A program made the translations under genes and the position numbers. A stretch of 64,000 bases of DNA from Hypholoma sublateritium FD-334 SS-4. Lineage: Eukaryota > Basidiomycota > Agaricomycetes > Agaricales > Strophariaceae. Below the pieces are notes generated by a model that was not told the origin of the DNA, did not search any database, and saw only the letters and a list, made by a program, of their open reading frames with translations. Location of the stretch: NCBI GenBank assembly GCA_000827495.1, contig KN817577.1:172498-236497 (forward strand), read 5' to 3'. How positions within the stretch are numbered: the first letter of the stretch is position 1; each line of letters opens with the position of its first letter. Shown here piece after piece: positions 11,646 through 21,064 of this stretch.

Positions 11646-11861
11646 NNNNNNNNNNNNNNNNNNNNNNNNNNNNNNNNNNNNNNNNNNNNNNNNNNNNNNN
11701 NNNNNNNNNNNNNNNNNNNNNNNNNNNNNNNNNNNNNNNNNNNNNNNNNNNNNNNNNNNNNNNNNNNNNNNNNNNNNNNNNNNNNNNNNNNNNNNNNNNN
11801 NNNNNNNNNNNNNNNNNNNNNNNNNNNNNNNNNNNNNNNNNNNNNNNNNNNNNNNNNNNNN
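11646..11861. other. Assembly gap (216 N)
   Basis: A run of N begins 24 bases after the HNH stop codon. The same 12-base string acaccaccagca lies immediately before and after the run, so the true gap may be zero, negative, or a short tandem repeat. Confidence 0.95.
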
Positions 11862-13263
11862 ACACCACCAGCAACCTCTTCACTGTGTAACTGTATCATA
11901 AGCTATAATAAATCAGTTTTGCAACAGAAGATGCTGTGTGAATTTCGCAGTAAGTCGCAAATGAGAGTTTATCGATTATCGCCCAGCGGTTGGCACTTTC
12001 GAGCAGATTATACTGGCCACCTCAGACAGTCTCTCTGGCTCAATNCCTATATTCATAAGGATCTTCTGTTGAAAAGGCCCCATAAAAGGCCTCCTTTGTG
12101 AAATGAAGCCGCCGCGACAGCGCTGGGAGGCTCCTTCACTATGACTCGCATTCCTTTAGCCCAAGCTTCCCTGTAACTAAACTAAGTGAGAAACTCAGTA
12201 TATCCAAGAATAAAAGATGCCTTTCAAATGCACTGGGTTGAGTATACAAGTAATAAGAAACGACGCGTCTCTCAGGCTGTAGCGACTCTTTACCTACCAC
12301 TATCTCGTTCTCCCTAGAGAGCCTGATGGATAGATTCCTTCTGTTCATGCGCCTCTCCGCTTTTGCCACTNCATTCGCCTCACTCTGGGTACGGGTATAT
12401 AAAATATACCCCAGGGTTACCCGTGCCAATCACTAACGTACGATTGTACTTCCGCCGTGTATAATTCAGACTCCTGACTCTTGANAATATAGTCCAAGCC
12501 TCGCTTAAGCGAGCATCAGGAAATGGTTCCTTTGAAGCACTTGCAAAAGCCTGTTAGAAGATCCCTTCGCAGCTGCTCAAACATAGCTCACGCGCGTCCC
12601 CTGTCCAGACTCGTTCATCTTGACAAGCTCTTTCCGCCCTCTTGTCTGGAGTCCGTGCGGACAGAACGCTATCGTTGGCGTCGACACCTCGATTCATATT
12701 GACAATGGAGACATTTCTGCCTCTGAAGCCTGACAGTCCGCAGTACTCCGGTAAGTTTCATAGGACATGTTTCGCTGCTTACCGCTCATGTAGCAATGTA
12801 AAATTCAGGGAAACAGCTTTGCTTGGCGGACGTGTTGATCTGTCGTGTAAAAACATGGTGATGGGTAGAAATACGGATGTGGATGTGTAAGATTGCGGTG
12901 CTTGTAATTATGAGAGACGGTTGGTTGACGGCTTTTCTTCGGCTTTCTGTTTTCAGTGCTTTTGAGGAAGGGGTCACAAGCAAGGGCATGGGCTTATCGA
13001 ATGGATAGACTGGACTCACAGTGCGTCGGTATGCGTTGGCCTACTTTTTTCCGCGCTTCAAGCACACGATACAACGATCTGGGTTCTACTTTGGTCTGAC
13101 TTGGGTGGGCCGACCACCTGTTGCCATTGGCTAACTTGTCGGGATTCCGAAATGTTACGCGGCCAGATATTCGCAGGTTTCTCTCTACTTCACACTTTTG
13201 TGGTGAAGTTATTAACCATATCTCTTCCATGCTGTAGATGTCGTTGTTTGGAGTACGAAATGA
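11862..13263. other. Intergenic, no gene recognised
   Basis: Short frames only. A TATA-like tataaaatata at about 12400 (minus direction) has no convincing gene behind it. Confidence 0.35.
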
Positions 13264-13563
13264 TAAGGTAGGGGAAAGCCATACTCGACCAATGTCACGT
13301 GAATGAGTGACAAAATCAAAGAAATCATAATAACAACTGCCTCAGGGCATATTTCGAAATTCTGCAACCAACAAAATCTTCGAATCGCAAATTCAAATTT
13401 TTTGTTGGTCGCGGAATCTCGCTGGGTGAGAGGAGACCATTTCTATTACATTTTCAAGGTTCCGATTTGAGATTCCACGACATCACGCTGATGGCGTTTG
13501 CCCGCCAAAATATGTGACATCACATCACCTGATATTAGTCGAGTATGGCTTTCCCCTACCTTA
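13264..13563. repeat. Foldback (MITE-like) element
   Basis: The ends are a perfect 24-base inverted repeat: 13265-13288 (aaggtaggggaaagcc...) pairs with 13539-13562. Pairing continues imperfectly inward, including attctgcaaccaacaaaat against the reverse complement of attttttgttggtcgcgg around 13360-13415, so the whole 300 bp can fold on itself. Imperfect flanking repeats (acgaaatga and acgaatga) may be a target-site duplication. It has no coding capacity, consistent with a non-autonomous DNA element. Confidence 0.6.
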
Positions 13564-13981
13564 GACGAATGACTTAACTTAAGCGAGTTTTCTATACTGT
13601 AAGATGATTTCCTGAATTCAAGGGCGTGAAAGTGACGACAACAAGCCCGGAGTGAAAAAAGAAGGAACGTCAATCGACACTTCGTTCAGGTTGGGACAGT
13701 CGGCAGGGTTTTGAATGCCATTCCAAAGAAGCGATAAGCATCCAGTAATGACCTCCTCGTCCGCGGCAAACGATGTTCAAGCCACGGCTGAGTAGCCAAT
13801 CACGAACGGCAAAAACATGGAGAGCCAACTGTGCGCCCATCGAAATAATTAAGTGTGTAGAGGTAGGAGTGGTAGTATGGTGAGAGCGAATAAATATACA
13901 TGGGTTGTATCGCTATAAATCAAGTTNAGGTGGGCGGTGTTACAAGAGCTACGAGATAATACTGACTGCATAAAAATGGTA

Positions 13982-14352
13982 TCATCGGCCTTTTCCATCC
14001 GTTTTGTCTAATAAATCCTTCGCTTCGTTAATCTTGCTTGCAAGGTATGGTGAGCCGCCACGATCAGGATGATTGGCGAGCNTGATCTGTNTGTGAGCGT
14101 CCTTTAAGCTGCCGCGAAGCTTGGGACCNTCTCTGCGTAGTAGATGGGTCAGCGGGATATCAAANACNTAGGATACACTGCGCACGTTAGTCCTAGAATC
14201 TGAATTGCTTCCTTGCGGTCCATTTTGGCTCTGAAGCCGCCCTTGGCGAATTCCGCTGCGCCCTTTCCGACGAAGAGCCCACGCTTGATCAATGAACGGC
14301 CAAGAATTGCGGCGGCTAAGGCACCAACGCCAACGATAACAGGAGTGGCCAT
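13982..14352 (-). CDS. PAM18: Mitochondrial import motor J-protein Pam18/Tim14
   Basis: Two exons, 14352-14186 and 14132-13982, across a 53-bp intron give 105 residues. An N-terminal membrane helix ([14 protein letters not shown], residues about 4-17) is followed by [19 protein letters not shown] and the J-domain with HPD at 77-79 ([20 protein letters not shown]), ending KTDGKGR. Length and layout match Tim14. Family knowledge: it sits in the inner mitochondrial membrane with its J-domain in the matrix, where it stimulates the ATPase of Hsp70 (Ssc1) in the TIM23 import motor. Pam16 is its partner. Four N bases fall in the gene or its intron, and two affect J-domain residues. Confidence 0.88.
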
Positions 14353-14836
14353 ATCAGTGAAGAAAGGTTGCGGGTCGGGGTTGTTTTGGGGCGCCTCGAG
14401 CCTGGAGTCGAACTGTCAAATTGAATCTTTGCAGCAATTGGTGCACACGTGAGCTGTGACAAATTGGGGGAGGCCGGTCCCCAGACTCCGGACTCCGACT
14501 CCGGACTGTTGAGTACGCTACTTTGTTGGCCACATTCGTGAACTGCCAGTGCAGCTTGAGTGCAGCGGGAAATCGACTTGAAAATACCTCACCATCGTCA
14601 ACGGACTTGCATCACGGAATACTGTCGACTTCTGGGCAATGAAACCTTTGCTAGGAAACAACCAGAAAATGGACAAAAACCAGACCTACAGTAGACGTCT
14701 GCAACATAAATCACTAATTTGACCACAACGTTGCAGATTGGTTTTCCGGCGTAAATTAAATCTGTCCATCATTTACCCCATGAAAATATTGACGATAATA
14801 CTGTACAAGTGAAATCGACGATGGCGTTGGGGCACT
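14353..14836. other. Intergenic
   Basis: Between the PAM18 start and the lectin 3' end. No gene seen. A tRNA T-loop-like string near 14403 has no surrounding cloverleaf. Confidence 0.4.
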
Positions 14837-16120
14837 TCAAGGGCGAAGATTCACAATGTGGCGCACGGTTTTATCCAATGCCCAAGACCCGCCATTGAAT
14901 GCAAACGCATCTGTAAGCTTCTGAACAGGACCAAAGCACCCCGTACCGTCATTATACGACACCCATACTGCTGCATCTCCGAATCCGATGATATCCGCGC
15001 ACCCGTTTCCCGTCAAATCGGCCACAAATCGCAAATGTTTATCCACGCGCCAGTCACCTGCGGAGTACCCAAAATCATTCAGGACGAGCTTTGGCGGCTG
15101 GAATGTACCGTCCCCAATGTTGAGTGACACATACACTCCGTCGTGTGCGAAACCGATAATGTCTCCACATTTATTGCCTGTGAGGTCTACGACGAATCTT
15201 GGGTGCTGGTTGACACTCCATCCATGTGCGTACGAGAAGTTGTTGACGACCAACCTGGCGGGTCCGAATGACCCTTGGCCATTGTTGAGGGAGACCCAAA
15301 CCCCAGGGCCCAGACTCTCCGAATCCAATAATATCGGCTTTTCCGTCGCCACGACACGGGGGTGTTTATTTATCTGCCATCCACCTGAACCGATACAAAA
15401 GTTGTTGATGACAGGTCTGGGAGGCTGGAAGGTTCCATCGCCGTTGTTGCGGCCGACAAAAACACTGTTCTCCCCGAACCCAACAACATCCAGCAAGCCA
15501 TCACCAGTAACGTCGGCGAGAAAGCGTAGATGCCTATCCAGCCTCCACCCACTCCTACAGCCAAAATCGGTGAGAGCCACTTGAATGTTGCCAAATTCCC
15601 CGCGGCCGTTATTGAGTGCCACCAAGATGCCTGCATCTCCGAAACCAACAATATCCACATATCCTGTCTTCCTGATGTCTGCAACGAAACGAAGATGTTT
15701 ATCGATGCGCCATCCACTAGCGTACCCAAAATCGTAGATGGCTAATCTCGGAGCCTGGAATGTGTTATTGCCCTTGTTGATAGAAATCCAGACACCCGCG
15801 TCGCCGAAACCTACGACGTCGACGCCCCCGTTGCATGTGGTTACTCCTAGGAGACGGACGTGTTTATCAACGCGCCAGTCACCCGCATCATAGCCAAAGT
15901 TGTGGATGACTTGGAGGCTATAATCGGTCGAATGTCTCCAAATCGCCACGCCATTGACCCCAAAACCAACGATATCAGCGATTCCTGGGCTTGAGGTGGG
16001 GACTGCAGAGGGGCTCAACTGAACTCGACAAAATTTCCCAACATAAGGACCTACCTGGCGATGCTTGCCCAATGGTTGAAGTGGCCGCTTGGCTCTGCCT
16101 GTAATTATCCCTGGAATCAT
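14837..16120 (-). CDS. PVL-like seven-blade beta-propeller lectin
   Basis: A 427-codon open frame built of seven repeats of about 55 residues with the unit GWRxDKHxRFxADxTG...DIVGFGxxGVxVxxNNGxGxFxP. This is the pattern of Psathyrella velutina lectin and related mushroom lectins, which bind N-acetylglucosamine in pockets between blades. There is no signal peptide, as in PVL. A 45-bp GT-AG stretch (about 16038-15994) can be spliced out in frame, so the N-terminus is either 427 or about 412 residues. One blade (plus positions about 15307-15345) is read out of frame: the text PILLDSESLG stands where the shifted frame gives GKADIIGFGESG, and the frame is regained at once. Such lectins often defend fruiting bodies or mark development; the role here is inference. 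Confidence 0.85.
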   Translation of the reverse strand: MIPGIITGRAKRPLQPLGKHRQVGPYVGKFCRVQLSPSAVPTSSPGIADIVGFGVNGVAIWRHSTDYSLQVIHNFGYDAGDWRVDKHVRLLGVTTCNGGVDVVGFGDAGVWISINKGNNTFQAPRLAIYDFGYASGWRIDKHLRFVADIRKTGYVDIVGFGDAGILVALNNGRGEFGNIQVALTDFGCRSGWRLDRHLRFLADVTGDGLLDVVGFGENSVFVGRNNGDGTFQPPRPVINNFCIGSGGWQINKHPRVVATEKPILLDSESLGPGVWVSLNNGQGSFGPARLVVNNFSYAHGWSVNQHPRFVVDLTGNKCGDIIGFAHDGVYVSLNIGDGTFQPPKLVLNDFGYSAGDWRVDKHLRFVADLTGNGCADIIGFGDAAVWVSYNDGTGCFGPVQKLTDAFAFNGGSWALDKTVRHIVNLRP

Positions 16121-17408
16121 CTCGGTTCATCGCGAACAGATCAGTTATCTATGGTCCAGTGCTGGGAAGTGGGAACCGTCATCTTATATGTAGGTTTTTT
16201 ATATCCTGCTCAATCAATAATAGATTCGAAGCCTATATCCAGTCCACAGCATCTTCCAGAGCGTGTTGATCGAAAAAGTAGAGGCCGAATTAACAAAAGT
16301 TCGCCATCGAGCCGGCGTTTGTGGTCGAGGATGATAACTATCCACTAAATTCCTCCCTATTGCGCCTGCTCAGTGAGTCAATGTACAGCTTTGGTCTTTC
16401 CGATTCAATACTCATGATGGTATAGGTAGTATAGGTATAGGTTTACGCACACTAAGAACTCAACGTGGCTGTTAGTCCTAGTAAGCATTATATCCGCCTT
16501 CTTATTATTCACGCTTCCGCTCCAAGTCCCTCAAGCTTTGGCTCAAGTATCCGGCCGGTAACGCTTCGGCTTGACTGACGACTGTGCCCGTTAAAACGTT
16601 AAAGTTTTACTCTGTCGGTGATGTTTCTTGTGGTGAAGAGTAATTTTCTTCAAATTCAGCTCCGTAAACATTGAATGCTCACGTTAGTCGCAGGTGTCGA
16701 CCCTTCGTAAATATACATTCCACTCTCCTAAGTCGATTGTGGATATTTTCGTACAGCAGGTGTGTTCGGATTTGATCTACTATTTGTTCCACTTGTCACG
16801 AATGATCATCTCACAATAGACGTTATGCTAATGCGAGGCGAAGCCCTTGGGTTGTGGGTGCAAAGGCAAAGAGTGAGGACAATGCATTATTTCATCTAAA
16901 ATTCTGGCTCAATTGAGTTATTGGCAAGTCTCACCCTACATGTTTCAAGCACAGAATATAGTCATCGGAACATGGAAAAAGGTTTTTGTTGCGGAGAGCG
17001 AGTGCATACACCCGTAATTGTGACTTCCTCCTCGAATCCATCAAAGCATATTTGCAACTTCATTACAACCTCCCGGTCAACATCGTTCATTCCGGATGTC
17101 GTTCGAAAGCCTTTCATATGTAAGCTAGTCTACCCCCTACAACACGCCCAATGCAAATGACAACGTTCTCTTAGGTACAGACAATCATCTACGACGAGAA
17201 GAATCAGCAGTGCTAACCGGACGATTTGATCGCGCGGCATTCGACGTCAATAGAAGCAGTACTACTAGTCTGATTTGTATAGGCTATCTCTGGACGAAGC
17301 TCTCAAGAAGGCAGTAACAGCCCATCTGCCCTTCTTATTGGCCTCCCCCCAAGCGCATGTTACACGTTTTACGTGCTCTTTGAATTAGGCGCCCAACGAC
17401 GAGAGCAA
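16121..17408. other. Intergenic, no gene recognised
   Basis: Lectin and helicase-1 start regions face each other here (divergent promoters). No protein family or RNA was seen. Confidence 0.35.
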
Positions 17409-17416
17409 TATAAAGG
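17409..17416 (+). promoter_or_regulatory. TATA-box candidate of helicase 1
   Basis: TATAAAGG lies 53 bp upstream of the ATG at 17462, followed by a pyrimidine-rich leader (tttcccatttctctct), a usual basidiomycete core-promoter layout. Confidence 0.45.
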
Positions 17417-17461
17417 TTCATTGTAGCTTTCTCCAGGCCAACTCTTTCCCATTTCTCTCTG

Positions 17462-20270
17462 ATGTCCTCTCCCGAAGTTATCCATCAACGTCTATACCGC
17501 TCTCATGGTTCGGAAATAATGGTACAAAGCTGTCACCCAAACCAACTACACAATCTCTTGCCGCCATTCACGACGTCAGTGGACAACAATGTCGTCGGTC
17601 TAGCTGCCGTGTACGGGCCCAAGGCCCGTTTGAAGAAACTTGCCATCGCATCGCAAACACGAGTCCTCATCATCGACATGAACCAATTCAACAAGCATAA
17701 CAAGAATTTGTTGACCGCTATTCTGTGCAATCCAGCTTATGACAAGTACGCGTTCGAGATGGACAGGCTGTCAACTTCACTTTTTTTGGACTCTGGCCTC
17801 TATATCGCCAGCGCGAAGGACTTGCTGGAACTATCGGACAGGGAGGGTAAATGCGACAGGCATTCGTTGGGCGCTCGTATGTTTGCACTGGGCGGGGAAA
17901 AAATTCTGTCGTCAGCGAACGCCGTCAACAAGTGCTTTCTTAATGACGATACTTCTCGAGCCACTATGGAGGTGCTGGCCCTCCAATCATGGGCCGCAGG
18001 ACATGCTGCCGGACTCTCACATATGTCTGAACTACTCAAACATATCTCGCCAATAAACACCATGCTTGTTGACAAACCGGTATCCAGTTCGACATTCACA
18101 TTATTCGGCTTTCTATAATTGCACTCATTTTAAGGTTCTACACCTTATCTCAAAGAATGTCCGCGATACAACTTGCCTCAGGGCTCTGAAACCTACGCGA
18201 ACGAAGAACGACGTCGACAAGAAAGCTGTTTTCAAATCGAAGGCTGTTGATCTCACATCCAATAGATATAACAGCCGAATAATGGCAGGTAGTAATGACC
18301 AAGTAAGCTCCGCTTTCTGCTCCTTTTTCATATAAAAACAATTACCATGTTATCATTTATCTCAGAAAATCATAATTAACACCAAAGACTCCAAGGGGAA
18401 ATACTCAGTGTATGTAGGAGAAGCGCGCTCCACGAAAGGACGGGTCGCCAAAATCAAAATCACATCTCACGAAAAGCCTTCCAGTGCCACAATCCAGTCT
18501 GTTGAAACGATAGGACGAGACGCGCAGACACTCGCGGAGAGATCCAGGACTCGCTATATGCTCCGGGCTCTCCAACTCGACATCTCCGCTGATTTTGTCA
18601 CTCACCCGTTCATCTCGACAATGTGGTCAATCGGGACTCCATTATGGGCTACGATCGAGAAATCAATTTTGACCCCAACGTTGTATTTCCCATCGGATCG
18701 AAAACTGAACGGCGCGCAAACACACGCAGTAAATGCTTGCCTTTCGCCTGAAGATCGCCATCGAATTGTCGTTATCCAAGGTCCTCCAGGGACGGGGAAA
18801 ACCACCGTGATTGCTGCAACAGTCACCAGCATCATCGCATCATCTGCTGAGGCAACCGTTTATCTTGTGGCACAAAGCAACGTGGCTGTGAAGAATATCG
18901 CCGAGAAATTGGCATCGATCAAATTTTTCGACTTCAAGATTCTTGTCTCATATGGCTTTCACTTTGATTGGTAAGATGGCCACTCCGAATATACATAACG
19001 CAAGATATTGTGACACTCACTTATGTCCCTTTGTAAATTTAAAAGGCATGAACACTTGTACGAAGACAAACTATCGAAGAACTTGATTCGATCAGACGAA
19101 TTTGGAGCAAACCCTGTTGCGGTGGAACGACAACTACGGGGATTCAGAGTTATTTTGTGCACTCTCAGCATGTTGTCCCACGACAGGCTAGGCACTATAA
19201 CTCGATTGGTACCACTTCAGACCGTAATATTCGATGAGGCTAGCCAGGTTGAAATCGGGGACTACATGCCGCTCCTGGTTCGCTTCCGGTCGATGCTCCA
19301 CAAACTCGTCTTCATAGGGGATGATAAACAACGTGAGCTATCATAATGTCACTTCTAGTCCTTGCCTTTGCCTCACTTTGTAAACAACGATGTCATTACA
19401 GTTGCGCCCTATGGTTCAAGCGATATTGAAAACCTGGAAAGTATCTTCGAGAAAGCGCACATGAAGAAGCATGCTATCTTTCTCGACACGCAATGTACGT
19501 GCTTTGTCTGTGATCTGTTTTGATGAAGTTGACCTATAAGTTCTTGTGATAAATTAACCATTTTTTTTCAGACCGCATGCCCATTCCTATTGGAAACTTT
19601 ATATCAGGCCACGTGTATGAGAACAAGCTCAAAAGCGAACACCTAATCACGGATTCTCTTTGCTGTCGTTTCATCGACGTTGGCAACGGTGTAGAAGAGT
19701 CGGTCGGGCATAGCTGGAAGGTAATGTCACCTCCACTGAACAGTCAGGAATACCTCCCATCGACATATAACCCTGACAGAACGTAGCTGAAATCAGCACC
19801 GCGATTAACATAGCAAGGCAGCTGCATTCACAGAAAAAATCTTTTCGAATTATTACACCGTATGACCCTCAACGCTCATTTCTTGAATCTGCACTTAAAC
19901 AAGCCAAGCTTCCTTGGGAAGACAAGTGCTTTAATATCGACGCATTCCAGGGTAAGTGGCGACCTTATATCCAGTAATACTTTCCTGAACGATTATTTAT
20001 TCTCTTGAAACAACAGGGAACGAAGATGACTACATCATTATATCCCTCGTTCGTTCCGCAAAAATGGGTTTTTTGAAGGAAACGAGGCGTGTCAACGTCA
20101 TGCTTACAAGGTGCAAGATGGGCATGGCAATTTGCACCAGTCGCAAATTCATCGAGGGAGCAGCGGCAGAATCACTTGTTGGGAAATTATCCAAATTTTT
20201 GCCAGGTTCTGTGTGGGTCAAGAACTCACAGATTCAGAAAGGTCGCTTTGCTCTGTTCGCGCCAAAGTGA
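17462..20270 (+). CDS. UPF1-like SF1 helicase, paralogue 1
   Basis: Eight exons: 17462-18079, 18135-18302, 18366-18970, 19046-19332, 19402-19494, 19572-19720, 19780-19951, 20017-20270. They sum to 781 residues. Helicase motifs: I GPPGTGKT (401-408), Ia LVAQSNVAVKNIAEKL, II DEAS (527-530), III GDDKQ, IV LDTQYRMPIP, V NIDAFQGNEDDYIIISLVRS, VI RRVNVMLTR. This is the AAA_11/AAA_12 (DNA2/NAM7/UPF1) class, an ATP-driven RNA or DNA translocase. The N-terminal 200 residues (LAIASQTRVLIID, FEMDRLSTSLFLDSGLYIASAKDLL) recall an RNase D-like exonuclease fold without obvious acidic catalytic residues; that is inference. It is the first of three tandem copies sharing exon phases. Confidence 0.85.
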
Positions 20271-21064
20271 TGCTGGTCGGTTCCGGAACGTGGTCTTGTA
20301 CTTATTCTAATTTCTCCAAATACTTACATGTACTTATTCTTTGCAATAATAAAATTCACCCGCATGTAAGGAACTTGGGAGCGAAGGAGCAGATAGTTTC
20401 CGGGTCGTGCATCTGAGTAGACAGTCAACTAGCCGTAGAGTACTTACTTAGTGGGCCTGCCAAGGGCCTGCCCTCAGGCTAGGGGCGTCCGTGACGCAGA
20501 CCACTTACGCACGTGATGTTATAGACTTATAGAACGCGTTTGAATACTTAGATGTTCCCAGGACCCACAATCCAGACGCGTCTCATTGTCAACCAATTGT
20601 TAACAACGTCGCTCGTCACTCTGCTGCCTTGTTCAATACTCAAGTAACTCAACCTACGATAATCTTGAGAGACCCGGAAAATGACTTCCAGTGCAAATTG
20701 TACCCGCCTTGTGTTATGTTCAATGTCACTGGCAATCTTGGGCCCCGAAGTTGACTACTCGAAAGCCAAAAACACTTTTCTGGCTTGTATAAATGCGGAC
20801 CAAGGACGTAATCGTATGGGTCAGCAGCATCAAGAACACTCTCAGGGTCAAGGTACAAATGTCTCTTTTCAGTGTCTTCGAGCCCAGCTGGAATCACCCC
20901 TCTTTTTGCCCAGCAGTCGTCTTCAGCAACAGGAGAGTCAACTCAAGCGTCAATCTCCATTGTTTCTCAGCAGGCTGGTTTGTTGAGATACCGGCCTTGG
21001 AAATTGATTTTCACGGCGTTCAACTCGACTTTTGTCACCGACTGTCACCGAGCGACCCCCGACC
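20271..21064. other. Intergenic between helicase paralogues 1 and 2
   Basis: Short open frames only; probable 3' end of paralogue 1 and promoter and leader of paralogue 2. Confidence 0.4.

Noticed and set aside
14395..14440. tRNA T-loop-like string
   Set aside because: No matching acceptor, D or anticodon stems around it on either strand.
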